Of a stretch of 62,403 nucleotides of DNA, positions 37,886 through 47,176 are shown one piece after another; the first letter of the stretch is position 1; every line of letters begins with the position of its first letter. The notes under the pieces are model-generated. The model searched no databases. It had not been told where the DNA came from and saw only the letters and a list, made by a program, of their open reading frames with translations. This DNA is from Caballeronia sp. INDeC2 (GTDB lineage Bacteria > Pseudomonadota > Gammaproteobacteria > Burkholderiales > Burkholderiaceae), in NCBI RefSeq assembly GCF_023631325.1, contig NZ_JALQDG010000023.1:1-62403 (forward strand). The letters run 5' to 3'. Both the position numbers and the translations under genes were made by a program.

Positions 37886-39040
37886 TCAGATCGAAGAAAG
37901 GCGGCGCGCGCCTTCGACGAGCGTATCGTCGTCCTTCGCGAACGAAAGACGGATCAGGTGATTGTCGGTGCCGTCGGTGTAGAACGCGGACAGCGGAATC
38001 GTCGCGACGCGCGCCTCGCGGATCAGGCGCAGCACGAAGTCGCTGTCGGATTCGTTCGAGATCGCGTCGTACCGCGCCAGCATGAAGAAACTGCCCGCGC
38101 TCGGCAACAACTCGAAGCGCGAGCCCTTCAGCGATTCGGCGAGCAGGTCGCGCTTGTGCTGATAGAACGGTCCGAGATTCAGGTAGCTCGATTCGTCCGC
38201 GAGCGCTTCGGCGAAGGCCATCTGCATCGGCGTATCGGCGGAAAAGGTCATGAACTGGTGAATTTTGCGGATCTCGGCCGTCAGCGCCGCGGGCGCGAGA
38301 CAGTAGCCGACGCGCCAGCCCGTCACGTGATATGACTTGCCGAACGACGACACGATCACGCTGCGTTGCGCGAGTTCCGGATACCGCGCCATGCCGTGAT
38401 GCGGCGCGCCGTCGAACACGACGTGCTCATAGACTTCGTCCGACAGCACGACGATCTTCGTGTCGCGCGTGAGGGCGGTCAGCCGTTCGATGTCGGCGGA
38501 GGCGAACGCGCTGCCGGCCGGATTGTGCGGCGTGTTGACGAGAATCATGCGCGTGCGCGGCGTGATCGCGGCGGCGACTTCGTCCCAGTCGATGTGGAAA
38601 GTTTCGGGCGAGAGCTTGATCGCGACGGGCGTGGCGCCCTGCAACTGCACGATCGGCGCATAGCTGTCGAAGGACGGCTCGAAGTAGATGACCTCGTCGC
38701 CGGGATGCACGAGCGCGCTGATCGTCGCGTACAGGCCTTCGCTCGCGCTCGCGACCACGGTGACTTCCGTGCCCGGATCGTATTGCGCGCCGTACAGCTT
38801 TTGCGTCTTCACGGCGATCGCCTCGCGTAGCGCGAAGACGCCGGACATCGGCGAGTACTGGTTATGTCCTGCCCGCATGGCTCGCTCGACGCCTTCGATC
38901 AGCTTCGGATCGCACGCGAAGTTCGGCGCGCCCTGCGACAGGTTGAGCGCGTGATGCTCTTCGGCCAACTGGCCGATGACGGTGAAAATGGTCGTGCCGA
39001 CATTCGGCAGCTTCGACTCGGGAATCCAGGCGCTTTGCAC
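37886..39040 (-). CDS. PLP-dependent class I/II aminotransferase (methionine-aminotransferase-like)
   Basis: 384 residues. Fold-type I features are present: NLSQGAPNF near residue 33, an ASASEGLYATISAL phosphate-binding segment near 103, NTPHNPAGSAF near 173, and the PLP lysine in SSFGKSYHVTGWRVGY near 235. The overall sequence is closest in feel to YbdL-type aromatic/methionine transaminases (kynurenine aminotransferase relatives). It moves an amino group between an amino acid and 2-oxo acid. It is divergent from a LysR gene with 138 bp between starts and lies upstream of the family 3 binding protein. Substrate is uncertain. Confidence 0.85.
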   Translation of the reverse strand: MQSAWIPESKLPNVGTTIFTVIGQLAEEHHALNLSQGAPNFACDPKLIEGVERAMRAGHNQYSPMSGVFALREAIAVKTQKLYGAQYDPGTEVTVVASASEGLYATISALVHPGDEVIYFEPSFDSYAPIVQLQGATPVAIKLSPETFHIDWDEVAAAITPRTRMILVNTPHNPAGSAFASADIERLTALTRDTKIVVLSDEVYEHVVFDGAPHHGMARYPELAQRSVIVSSFGKSYHVTGWRVGYCLAPAALTAEIRKIHQFMTFSADTPMQMAFAEALADESSYLNLGPFYQHKRDLLAESLKGSRFELLPSAGSFFMLARYDAISNESDSDFVLRLIREARVATIPLSAFYTDGTDNHLIRLSFAKDDDTLVEGARRLSSI

Positions 39041-39178
39041 GGCAAGTGTCTCCGGAATTGCGTTTCGGCGATGACTGCCGTCGATTCAACCGCGGCAATA
39101 AAGCGCGGACAATCGAAACTTTGTCATACTAGCCATGCTTGCAGATCATGGCTACATGCCAAAAACCCGATGCCTCCG

Positions 39179-40105
39179 ATGAAACCGCTTCCGTCCCTCG
39201 ACGTGCTCAAAACGTTTCTGGTCGTCGCCCAGAAACTGAATTTCACGCGCGCGGCGGAGGTGCTCAACGTGACGCAGGGCGCGGTCAGCCGCCAGATCGC
39301 CGGACTGGAGGCGCATCTCGGCTACGCGCTTTTTACGCGGCAGGCGCGCGGGCTCGCGCTGACGCATCACGGCGCGCTGCTCGTCGCGCCGTTGAAGCAG
39401 GCGTTCGCGCATATCGACGATGCGCTCGCGAAAGGCGGCGCGCAATCGGGCATTCTGCGCGTGAAATGCCCGACCTGCGCCATGCGCTGGGTGCTGCCGC
39501 GCGTCATCCGCTTGCAGAACGAGCGCCCGGAGCTGGTGGTCGAAGTGACGGCGTCGGTGTCGCACGGCGTCGAGTTCGGCGCGGAGCCGTTCGATGCCGC
39601 GATCGTCTTCGGCGCCGCGCCGTCGCTCAAGGGCGTGACGGCGGATCATCTCTTCGATGAAGTCCTGACGCCCGTCTGCGCGCCCGAATTGTGGAAGCCG
39701 AAGAAGCACGCCGCGCCCGCGCCCGGCGATCTCGCCGGCAAGACGCTTCTGCATCCCACGCGCGACCGCCGCGACTGGCTTCTGTGGCTCGGCGCTTACG
39801 GCTACGCGGGCTTGCCGTCGACGAAAGCGCAGCATTTCGACACGCTCGATCTGGCGATGTCGTCGGCGATGCAGGGTTTGGGCGTGACGATCGGCGATCT
39901 TTCGCTGATCGAAGAGGACTTGCGCGCGAAGCGCGTGATCGCGCCGTTTTCGTTATGCGTGACGAGCGGCGCGGCGTATTACCTCGCGTATCCGGAGCGG
40001 CCCGCGCCGTCGCCCGCATTGCAGCAATTCGCGCAATGGCTGGGCGACGAGGCCGCGACCACGCGCGCGAGGGTTCAGGCCCGCACGCACGCGGCGCAGG
40101 CCTGA
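39179..40105 (+). CDS. LysR-family regulator (GcvA-like)
   Basis: 308 residues from the ATG at 39179; an ATG nine bases earlier (39170) is an equal alternative, and neither has a clear ribosome binding site. The helix-turn-helix is KLNFTRAAEVLNVTQGAVSRQIAGLE (in two pieces, residues ~19-45). The effector domain includes PTCAMRWVLPRVIRLQ near 97. It belongs to the GcvA/AmpR-like LysR group. It diverges from the aminotransferase gene and likely controls that gene and the binding protein downstream of it. No T-N11-A dyad in the intergenic stretch is convincing enough to list. Confidence 0.85.
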   Translation: MKPLPSLDVLKTFLVVAQKLNFTRAAEVLNVTQGAVSRQIAGLEAHLGYALFTRQARGLALTHHGALLVAPLKQAFAHIDDALAKGGAQSGILRVKCPTCAMRWVLPRVIRLQNERPELVVEVTASVSHGVEFGAEPFDAAIVFGAAPSLKGVTADHLFDEVLTPVCAPELWKPKKHAAPAPGDLAGKTLLHPTRDRRDWLLWLGAYGYAGLPSTKAQHFDTLDLAMSSAMQGLGVTIGDLSLIEEDLRAKRVIAPFSLCVTSGAAYYLAYPERPAPSPALQQFAQWLGDEAATTRARVQARTHAAQA

Positions 40106-40111
40106 AGCGCG

Positions 40112-41266
40112 TCACATGCCGTGCTTGGTGACGACCGACGCCCACTGTCCGTTCTTCACCTGATAAAGCGTCGACGATGCGTTCTTCAGCGCGCCGTTGC
40201 TGTCGAACGCGATCGGCCCGGTGATGCCTTCGAACGAGTTCGATTTCAGCACCGGCCGGTACACGTTCGGATCGATGGAATTGGCCTTCTGCATCGCGTT
40301 GATCGCCGCCCACGCGGCGTCGTAGCCGAACGGCGCATACGAGAGAATCGCGACGCCGAAGCGTTTCTGGAACTTGTCGGCGAACGCCTTGCCTTCGGGC
40401 AGCTTGTCGAGCGGGCTGCCGTATTCCCACGCCTGCGCGCCCTCGGCGGCATCGCCCGCGAGCTTGAGGAAATCCGCGTCCATCACGCCGCCGCCGCCCA
40501 CGAACTGCGCGTTCATGCCGAGCTGCTTCATCCGTTTGACGACCGCCGCCGCCTGCCGGTCGAGGCCGCCGAAGAAGATCAGATCGGCGTTGGCCGCCTT
40601 GATGCGCGTGAGCTGAGCGCTGAAGTCGACGGTCTGGTTGTCGCTGTACTCGCGCGTGACGATCGTGCCGCCCTTCGCCTTCACCGCTTTCTCGAACTCG
40701 TCGGCTTCGCCCTGACCGAAGGCCGTGCGGTCGTCGATGATCGCGATGCGCTTCGCCTTCGTCGTCGTCACCGCATAGACGCCGGCGTTGCCCGCGTTCT
40801 GCGCGTCGCTCGAAATCACCGTGAACATGTTTTCCAGACCGCGCGTCGTGATGGTCGGATTGGTCGCGGCGGGGTCGATCGTCGGGATGCCGGCGCTGTT
40901 ATAGATCGGCGAGGCGGGCAGCGTCGTGCCCGAATTGAAGTGTCCGACGACGACCGCCACGCCGTCATCGACGAGCTTCTGCGCCGCCTGCACGCCGACG
41001 CGCGGGTCGGCCTGATCGTCTTCCGCGCGGATCTCGAACTTGGCCGTCTTGCCGCCGATCGTGATCTTCTTCGCGTTGGCTTCGTCGAGCGCGAGCTGCA
41101 CGCCGTTCTGGAGGTCCTTTCCGTAACCCGCGTTCGCGCCGGTCAGCGGCGCGGCAAAACCCACTTTCACCAGCAATTCGTCGGCGCTCGCGGCGAAGGG
41201 CGCGGCGGCGAATGTGGCCGCGGCGCATGCCACGAGCCATGCCAGACGTTTGGTACGGATGCGCAT
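40112..41266 (-). CDS. Branched-chain-amino-acid-type ABC binding protein (LivK family)
   Basis: 384 residues with a signal peptide cut near ASA at residue 28. The mature part matches family 1 LivK/LivJ binders: VGFAAPLTGANAGYGKDLQNG near 35-55 in two pieces, VVVGHFNSGTTLPASPIYNSAG near 108, and FFGGLDRQAAAVVKRM near 225. It binds leucine-type amino acids or related ligands in the periplasm. It is an orphan: no LivHMGF genes are nearby. It is convergent with the LysR gene (6-bp gap) and divergent from the marR gene across 367 bp. Confidence 0.88.
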   Translation of the reverse strand: MRIRTKRLAWLVACAAATFAAAPFAASADELLVKVGFAAPLTGANAGYGKDLQNGVQLALDEANAKKITIGGKTAKFEIRAEDDQADPRVGVQAAQKLVDDGVAVVVGHFNSGTTLPASPIYNSAGIPTIDPAATNPTITTRGLENMFTVISSDAQNAGNAGVYAVTTTKAKRIAIIDDRTAFGQGEADEFEKAVKAKGGTIVTREYSDNQTVDFSAQLTRIKAANADLIFFGGLDRQAAAVVKRMKQLGMNAQFVGGGGVMDADFLKLAGDAAEGAQAWEYGSPLDKLPEGKAFADKFQKRFGVAILSYAPFGYDAAWAAINAMQKANSIDPNVYRPVLKSNSFEGITGPIAFDSNGALKNASSTLYQVKNGQWASVVTKHGM

Positions 41267-41597
41267 GGTTTTCCTCTCCTTTTTGATTTGGCAATCGAAT
41301 GGAACACGACCGGTTCAGTGCCGGCAAGAGGGACTTGCCCTCGATGGCCGGCAATCCGGCGATGAAAGCAGCCGCTTCGCGCGCGGCCCGGCACAGGCAG
41401 CGGACATGCGCAATGTAGGAAACCAATTTCGTCGCGTCTTGGTGTTAAGTCGCGCGTCCGATGCGGATTTCGGCACAGGCCCGACAGGCCGCGATCGCAG
41501 GCCCGGAGCGGCTCGGCGCGTTTCGCCGCCGCGCCGCGCACGACGATTCCCGACCATCTTGGAGATACGTCTATCGCAACCATTGGGAATTCCTCCC

Positions 41598-41626
41598 TTG
41601 ACAAAGTGTATATGCACTCATATGCT
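41598..41626 (+). promoter_or_regulatory. Sigma-70 promoter of marR giving a probably leaderless mRNA
   Basis: TTGACA (41598-41603), a 17-bp spacer and TATGCT (41621-41626) form a near-consensus promoter. Transcription should begin about seven bases later, at or next to the ATG at 41634, which has no ribosome binding site. The marR message therefore appears leaderless (inference from spacing). Confidence 0.65.
41605..41618. promoter_or_regulatory. Candidate MarR operator upstream of marR
   Basis: AGTGTATATGCACT is a near-perfect palindrome (one mismatched pair) lying inside the spacer of the marR promoter. It matches AGTGCATATGCACA upstream of the SDR gene at 12 of 14 positions. Repression by steric block is the obvious reading. 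Confidence 0.65.
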
Positions 41627-41633
41627 GCCCGAC

Positions 41634-42062
41634 ATGACTTCCAACTCTTCTCCGCTCGACTGCAACTGCTTCGCGATCCGTCAGGCGGCGCGTTTTGTGT
41701 CGCAGATGTACGAGCGGCATCTCAACGCGGCCGGCATCACGGCGGCGCAGTTCACGATTCTCGCGGCGATCGGGCGCAAGCCCGGCGCGCAGATGGCCGA
41801 GCTCGCGGAATCGATGGTCATGGACCGCACCACGCTCGTGCGGGCGCTCAAACCCTTGCAGCGCGACGGCCTCGTCGAGGCGGCGCAGGAATCGGCGAGT
41901 TCTCGCGCGGTCGGTTTGCGGCTCACGGCGACCGGCAAGGACACGCTCGTGAAGGCGTCGGCGCAATGGCGCCTCGCGCAGGCGGAATTCGAGGCGAAGT
42001 TCGGCGAGAAGCGCGCGAAGGCATTGCGCCAGTCGCTCTTCGAACTGACGACGATGGAGTGA
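41634..42062 (+). CDS. MarR-family transcriptional regulator
   Basis: 142 residues from the ATG at 41634; ATG 41622 in the same frame would overlap the -10 element and is less likely. The winged helix domain is plain: AAQFTILAAIGRKPGAQMAELAESMVMDRTTLVRALKPLQRDG (in segments, residues ~37-80), followed by a wing (ASSRAVGLRLTATGK). The N-terminal CNCF may be redox-sensitive, as in some MarR proteins, but this is a guess. Matching operators occur in its own promoter and before the SDR gene 80 bp downstream, so it likely represses both and the thiolase behind them. Confidence 0.88.
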   Translation: MTSNSSPLDCNCFAIRQAARFVSQMYERHLNAAGITAAQFTILAAIGRKPGAQMAELAESMVMDRTTLVRALKPLQRDGLVEAAQESASSRAVGLRLTATGKDTLVKASAQWRLAQAEFEAKFGEKRAKALRQSLFELTTME

Positions 42063-42111
42063 GTGGCTAAAAGCAGGCTCGCCGTGCGCGTGCCTTTTTC
42101 GTATCGATATA

Positions 42112-42125
42112 AGTGCATATGCACA
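42112..42125. promoter_or_regulatory. Candidate MarR operator upstream of the SDR gene
   Basis: AGTGCATATGCACA contains the perfect 12-bp palindrome GTGCATATGCAC (42113-42124). It is 18 bp before the SDR start codon and directly follows an AT-rich TATCGATATAAG stretch that could be the -10 region. It is the sister site of 41605-41618. Confidence 0.65.
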
Positions 42126-42142
42126 GTTTGATGGAGCGCACC

Positions 42143-42850
42143 ATGCAGATCAAAGGAAAAGTCGTTCTCGTCACCGGCGCCAATCGCGGCCTTGGCAAGC
42201 AATTCGCGAAGTCGCTGCTCGAAGCGGGCGCGTCGAAGGTGTACGCCGCCGCTCGCGACCCGAAGAGCGTCGATATTCCCGGCGTCGAAGCGATCCGTCT
42301 CGACGTGACCAACGCCGCCGATATCGCCGAAGCCGCCGCGACTTGCACCGACGTGCAAGTGATCGTCAACAACGCGGGCGCGACGACGCGCGGCCTGCTC
42401 GTCGATCCGGCATCGACGCAAGGCGTGCGCGATCTGCTCGAGATCAACACGTTCGGCCCGATCGCGCTCACGCAGGCGTTCGCGCCCGCGCTGAAGAAGA
42501 ACGGCGGCGGCGCGGTCGTCAACATTCTGTCGGTGCTGAGCTGGGTCTCGTTGCCGGCGGGCGGCGCGTATCACATCTCGAAGGCGGCGGCGTGGGCGGC
42601 CACCAACGCATTGCGCGAGGAACTGCGCGAGCAGGGCACGCTCGTCGTGGCGGCGCATCCCGGCTACATCGACACCGACATGACCGCGCAAGTCAGCGCG
42701 CCGAAATCAACGCCGGCGCATGTGGTGAACGAAGTGCTCGCCGCGGTGGAAAAGAACCAGGAAGAAGTGCTCGTCGACGACACCGGCCGCGAGGTCAAGC
42801 GTTCGCTGTCGAGCGACACGCCGATCTATCTCACCGGCATTCCCCGCTAA
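42143..42850 (+). CDS. Short-chain dehydrogenase/reductase
   Basis: 235 residues from the ATG at 42143, with GGAG seven bases upstream; earlier in-frame starts fall inside the operator. Classical SDR motifs are present: TGANRGLGKQF near residue 12, NNAGATTRG near 79, and the catalytic Ser-Tyr-Lys set in SVLSWVSLPAGGAYHISKAAAW (segments near 130-152), with YHISK giving Tyr and Lys. It reduces or oxidises a carbonyl/hydroxyl group with NAD(P)H; the substrate is not evident. It is 13 bp before the thiolase and both seem to be under MarR control. Confidence 0.88.
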   Translation: MQIKGKVVLVTGANRGLGKQFAKSLLEAGASKVYAAARDPKSVDIPGVEAIRLDVTNAADIAEAAATCTDVQVIVNNAGATTRGLLVDPASTQGVRDLLEINTFGPIALTQAFAPALKKNGGGAVVNILSVLSWVSLPAGGAYHISKAAAWAATNALREELREQGTLVVAAHPGYIDTDMTAQVSAPKSTPAHVVNEVLAAVEKNQEEVLVDDTGREVKRSLSSDTPIYLTGIPR

Positions 42851-42863
42851 GCGAGGCAACGAC

Positions 42864-44057
42864 ATGTTCGTGCAAGACATCGTGTTGTGTCATCCCGTGC
42901 GCACGGCGATCGGCGCGTTCAACGGCGCGCTGAAGGACACGCCCGCCGTCGATCTCGGTGCGGCGGCCATCGCCGAAACGCTGCGGCGCGCGGGCGGCGC
43001 GCTCGATCCGGCGTCGGTCGATTCGGTCGTATTCGGCAACGTGATCCAGGCGGGCAACCGCATGAATCCGGCGCGGCAGGCGTCGGTCGGCGGCTGCGTG
43101 CCGGTTTCCGTGCCCGCGCTGACCGTCAATCGCGTGTGCGGCTCGGGCGCGCAAGCCATCGCGACGGCCGCGACCGATATTGCGGCGGGCATCGCCACGC
43201 TCGCGATCGCGGGCGGCATGGAGAACATGGATCGCGCGCCGTATCTGCTCGATGGCGGGCGGCGCGGCTATCGCATGGGCAATGCGCAGATCCATGACAG
43301 CATGCTGCGCGACGGCCTCGTCGATGCGTTCTCGGGCGAGCATTCGGGCTGGCATACCGAAGACCTCGTGACGAAGCTCGATATCACGCGTGAAGCGCAG
43401 GACCGCTGGGCCGAGCGCTCGCAGCAGTCGTTCGCGGCCGCGCAGAGAGATGGCGCGTTCGATGCGGAAATCGTCGGCATCGATGTGAAGGCGGGCCGTG
43501 AAACCGTCGCGTTCGCGCGCGACGAGCAGCCGCGCCCCGACACGACGCTTGCGACGCTCGCGAAGCTGCGCCCGGCGTTCCGTCCCGACGGCACGATCAC
43601 GGCGGGCAACGCGCCGGGGCTGAATAGCGGCGCATCGGCGATGATCGTGACGAGCCGCAAGGAAGCCGATGCGCGCGGTATCGAACCGTTCGTGCGGCTC
43701 GCGGCGTTCGGCGTGGCGGCGGTCGAACCGGGCATGTTCGGGCTCGGGCCGGTGCCTGCGGTGCAGCAGGCGTTGCAGCGCGCGGGATGGAACCTGGCCG
43801 ATGTCGAGCGCTTCGAGATCAACGAAGCCTTCGCGGCGGTGCCGATCGCGGTGGCGAGGACGCTCGGCGTGCCCGAAGACATCGTCAACGTGGAGGGCGG
43901 CGCGATCGCGCACGGGCATCCGATCGGCGCGACCGGCGCGGTGCTCACGACGCGTCTCGCGCACGCGATGCGCCGCGACGGCGTGAAGCGCGCGATCGTC
44001 ACGCTTTGCATCGGCGGCGGGCAGGGCATTGCGCTCGCGCTGGAGGCGATCGCGTAG
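42864..44057 (+). CDS. Thiolase (acetyl-CoA C-acyltransferase)
   Basis: 397 residues. The nucleophilic cysteine is C92 in NRVCGSGAQAI, the histidine lies in HGHPIGATGAV near residue 352, and the second cysteine is in VTLCIGGGQGIAL near 380. NEAFAA near 320 is also present. It condenses or cleaves acetoacetyl-CoA or a longer 3-ketoacyl-CoA. Residue pattern suits degradative thiolases of the acetyl-CoA acetyltransferase group. It follows the SDR gene by 13 bp. It could in principle process acetoacetyl-CoA from the carnitine branch, but it is 16 kb away and under separate control. Confidence 0.88.
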   Translation: MFVQDIVLCHPVRTAIGAFNGALKDTPAVDLGAAAIAETLRRAGGALDPASVDSVVFGNVIQAGNRMNPARQASVGGCVPVSVPALTVNRVCGSGAQAIATAATDIAAGIATLAIAGGMENMDRAPYLLDGGRRGYRMGNAQIHDSMLRDGLVDAFSGEHSGWHTEDLVTKLDITREAQDRWAERSQQSFAAAQRDGAFDAEIVGIDVKAGRETVAFARDEQPRPDTTLATLAKLRPAFRPDGTITAGNAPGLNSGASAMIVTSRKEADARGIEPFVRLAAFGVAAVEPGMFGLGPVPAVQQALQRAGWNLADVERFEINEAFAAVPIAVARTLGVPEDIVNVEGGAIAHGHPIGATGAVLTTRLAHAMRRDGVKRAIVTLCIGGGQGIALALEAIA

Positions 44058-44066
44058 ACGCACGCA

Positions 44067-44483
44067 TCAGGGCTTCGCCGCCTTCTGCATGTCGTCGAAT
44101 CCCGCCGCGGCTTGTTGCACGTCCGGCGGGAAATCGTCCATCTCCATCACCTGCCGCACTTCGATCATCTCGTTGTCCGACCCCGGGCAGCGCTTCGCCC
44201 ATTCGATCGCTTCCTCGCGCGATTTCACCTGAAGCATCCAGTAACCGCCGAGCACTTCCTTCGCTTCGGCGAACGGTCCGTCGGTGACGCGCGGCTTGCC
44301 GCCTTCGAACGTGACGCGCGCGCCCATCGACGGCGGATGCAGTCCGTCGAGCGCGAGCAGCACGCCGGCCTTCTGCAATTCCTCGTTGTACTTCATCATC
44401 GCGGCGACGGCGTCCGCAGTCGGCATCGCGCCGGGTTCCGCGCTTTCGTAGCCGCGCGGGATCATCAGCATCATGAATCGCAT
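44067..44483 (-). CDS. YciI/DGPF-domain protein
   Basis: 138 residues from the ATG at 44483 (MRFMMLMIPRGYE). The YCII-related fold is shown by VTDGPFAEAKEVLGGYWML near residues 84-102 (the DGPF motif) and by the flanking alternating hydrophobic strands. Such proteins are small dimers with a probable active-site His/Asp in some members and are often co-encoded with ECF sigma factors. No sigma gene is present here. The gene is convergent with the thiolase (9 bp gap) and divergent from the LacI gene. Function unknown. Confidence 0.85.
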   Translation of the reverse strand: MRFMMLMIPRGYESAEPGAMPTADAVAAMMKYNEELQKAGVLLALDGLHPPSMGARVTFEGGKPRVTDGPFAEAKEVLGGYWMLQVKSREEAIEWAKRCPGSDNEMIEVRQVMEMDDFPPDVQQAAAGFDDMQKAAKP

Positions 44484-44646
44484 GTGGATCGCTCCGTCAA
44501 AAGAGTGTATTGGTGTCGGGCGACATTGCCCGCTCACACCTTACGACGAGCCACACCACAGAGGATCGACACATGCGCGTGAATTTCTGTCTTAAGCGTT
44601 TGTCCCTAGTCGATTGCTGTTGCCATCGCGCTCGTACGATCAAATA

Positions 44647-44662
44647 ATGTAATCCATTACAT
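44647..44662. promoter_or_regulatory. LacI-type operator of the sugar operon
   Basis: ATGTAAT-CC-ATTACAT is a perfect inverted repeat of 7+7 bases with a 2-base centre. It agrees with the TGTAA-N4-TTACA class of LacI-family operators. It ends 25 bp before the LacI-type gene start, so the regulator likely controls its own operon. Confidence 0.78.
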
Positions 44663-44686
44663 CTCGATCGCGCGAGCAACGCCGCA

Positions 44687-45706
44687 ATGTCGGATACGGT
44701 TCGTCCACGTGAGGAAGTATCGATTGCCGACGTCGCCGAGCGCGCGGGCGTGTCGGTCGCGACCGTTTCGCGCGTGCTCAACGGGCATACGAACGTTCGC
44801 GAAGCCACGCGCGGCAAAGTCCTCGAAGCGGTTGCGGCGAGCGGCTATCGCATCAACGAGCTCGCGCGCAATCTGCGCACGGCTGAAAGCCGCCTGCTGC
44901 TCACCATGGTCCCCGACTTCGGCAACCCGTTCTACGCGGCGATCGTGCGCGGCATCGACAGCGTCGCGCGCCAGAACGGCTACTTCATGCTGTTGTGCGA
45001 CACCGGCGCGGACCCGCTGCGCGAGCGAAGCTATTTCGATCTCCTGCGCGGACGCCGCGCCGATGGCGCAATCTGCCTCGATCCCGCCGCCGTGCAGAAC
45101 GCGCTCGCCGAAGAAGCGTCGGCGCTGCCGTGGGTCGCGTGCTGCGAGTTCGATCCCGCCGCGGGCGTGCCGTATGTCGGCATCGACAATCATCTCGCCG
45201 CGGGCGATGTCGTGCGCTATCTGACGGCCAAGGGTCATCGGCGTATCGCGCTCATCAACTCGGGGCAGGGTTATCTATACGGGCGTCAGCGGCTCGCGGG
45301 TTATCGCGACGCGCTGAAGGACGCGGGCATCGAGCCGCGCGCGGAATGGCTGATCGAGCTCGACAGCCTCGATTACGACGCCGGCGAACGCGCGGCCGCG
45401 CAACTCGCGTCTCTCGGCGATGCGAGGCCGACCGCCGCCTTCGCCGTCTCCGATACGCTCGCCATCGGTGTGATGAACGGCTTTCGCGGCGCGGGCCTCG
45501 CGGTGCCCGACGATGTCGCGGTCGTCGGCTTCGACGACATCGCCGTCGCCGCGCATGTCGATCCGCCTTTGACGACCGTGTCGCAACCGATGCAACTGCT
45601 CGGCGAAACCGCCGCCGAACTTCTGCTCAAGCGCCTGCGCGATCCGCGCGCCGAAGTGCCGGGCGTGTTGCTGCCGCATCGGCTGATCAAAAGAAGGAGC
45701 GCGTGA
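44687..45706 (+). CDS. LacI-family sugar-responsive repressor
   Basis: 339 residues. The N-terminal helix-turn-helix and hinge are canonical: SIADVAERAGVSVATVSRVLNGH near residues 9-31 (two pieces) and YRINELARNLRT near 57 for the hinge helix. The ligand domain resembles ribose-type binders, with VPYVGIDNHLAAG near 160 and FDDIAVAAHVDPPLTTVSQP near 285. It probably represses the operon that follows and is released by an unidentified sugar. A perfect palindromic operator lies just upstream. The ATPase gene starts 3 bp after its stop, so regulator and transporter share one mRNA. Confidence 0.92.
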   Translation: MSDTVRPREEVSIADVAERAGVSVATVSRVLNGHTNVREATRGKVLEAVAASGYRINELARNLRTAESRLLLTMVPDFGNPFYAAIVRGIDSVARQNGYFMLLCDTGADPLRERSYFDLLRGRRADGAICLDPAAVQNALAEEASALPWVACCEFDPAAGVPYVGIDNHLAAGDVVRYLTAKGHRRIALINSGQGYLYGRQRLAGYRDALKDAGIEPRAEWLIELDSLDYDAGERAAAQLASLGDARPTAAFAVSDTLAIGVMNGFRGAGLAVPDDVAVVGFDDIAVAAHVDPPLTTVSQPMQLLGETAAELLLKRLRDPRAEVPGVLLPHRLIKRRSA

Positions 45707-45708
45707 CG

Positions 45709-47176
45709 ATGAGCCTCGCCGTGCGCTTTCAGGGCATCGAAAAACAGTTTGGCCCGGTGCGCGTGCTGCACGGCGTCACCTTCGATATCGCGCCGGGGCG
45801 CATCTACGGATTGCTCGGCGAGAACGGCGCGGGCAAATCCACGTTGATGAAGATCCTCGCGGGCTATGAGCGCGCGAACGCGGGCGAGCTGTACATCGAC
45901 GAACGCGAGCGCGACTTCGCGAGTTCACGCGACGCCGAACAGGCGGGCATCGTGCTGATCCATCAGGAACTCAATCTCGCGGATCACTTGAGCATCACGC
46001 AGAACATGTTCCTCGGGCACGAGCTGAAGAAAGGCTTCTTTCTCGACGAACCCGCGATGCACGAAGCCGCGCGTGCGCGCCTCACCGACGTCGGCCTGCA
46101 CACGAATCCGGATACCAAGGTGCGAGACCTGATCGTCGCGGAGAAGCAGCTCGTCGAGATCGCGAAGGCGATGCTGCGCGACGCGCGCCTGCTCGTCATG
46201 GACGAGCCGACCGCGACGCTCACGCCATCGGAGACGCAGCGCCTCTTCGGCCTGATGGCGCGTTTGAAGGAGGCGGGCACGACCATCGTCTATATCTCGC
46301 ACAAGCTCGACGAAGTGGAGCGCGTGACCGACGAAGTGATCGTGATGCGCGATGGCCGCTTCGTCGCGCGCGCGCCGACCGACGAGCTCACGCGCCAGCA
46401 GATGGCCAATCTTATGGTCGGCCGCGAAGTCTCCGACATGTTCCCCGACAAGCCGCCATTGACCGACGACGCGCCTATCGCGTTCGAGGTCGAAGGCGCA
46501 TCGGTTCCGGGCTGGGCGAACGGCATCGGCTTCTCGGTGCGCAAGGGCGAAGTGTTCGGCTTCGCGGGGCTGGTCGGCGCCGGGCGCACGGAGTTGTTCG
46601 AGGCGCTCGTCGGCTTGCGTCCGCTTTGCGCGGGACGCGTCGTGATCGACGGAAAAAACGTCAACCTCAAAAGCCCGCGCGAAGCGATGAAGCAAGGCCT
46701 CACGTATCTGAGCGAGGATAGAAAAGGACGCGGACTGCACGTCGACATGGCGCTGAAAGACAACCTGACGATGATGACGCTGGAGCGCTATGCGCATCCC
46801 TTCATCGACATCCACGCCGAACGCGAAGCGTTGAAAAAAGCGGTGAACGATTTCGGCATTCGCACGGGAAACCCGTCCATTCGCGCGCGCATGCTCTCGG
46901 GCGGCAATCAGCAAAAGCTCGCGCTCGCGAAGTTTTTGAATCCCGATCCGCGCGTGATCGTGCTCGACGAGCCGACGCGCGGCGTCGATGTCGGCGCGAA
47001 ACGCGACATCTATTTTCTGATTCATCGGCTCGCCGCCGAGGGCCGGGCGGTGATCGTGATTTCATCCGAGCTGATCGAGCTGATCGGCTTGTGTCATCGC
47101 GTCGCGGTGATGCGCGCGGGCGAGCTCGTCGCGACGCTCGGCATGGATCTTTTGACCGAAGAGAGGTTGATCGCGC

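Larger units (their letters stand above)
41267..41633. other. 367-bp divergent region between the livK-type gene and marR
   Basis: No gene is seen. Near the livK-type gene, an AGGAGAGGAAAACC-like sequence (on the minus strand, at 41267-41282) is its ribosome binding site. At the other end lies the marR promoter (41598-41626) with its operator. The middle, about 41300-41590, shows GC-rich sequence in long open frames on both strands, but nothing family-like. I see no repeat or structured RNA there. Confidence 0.45.
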
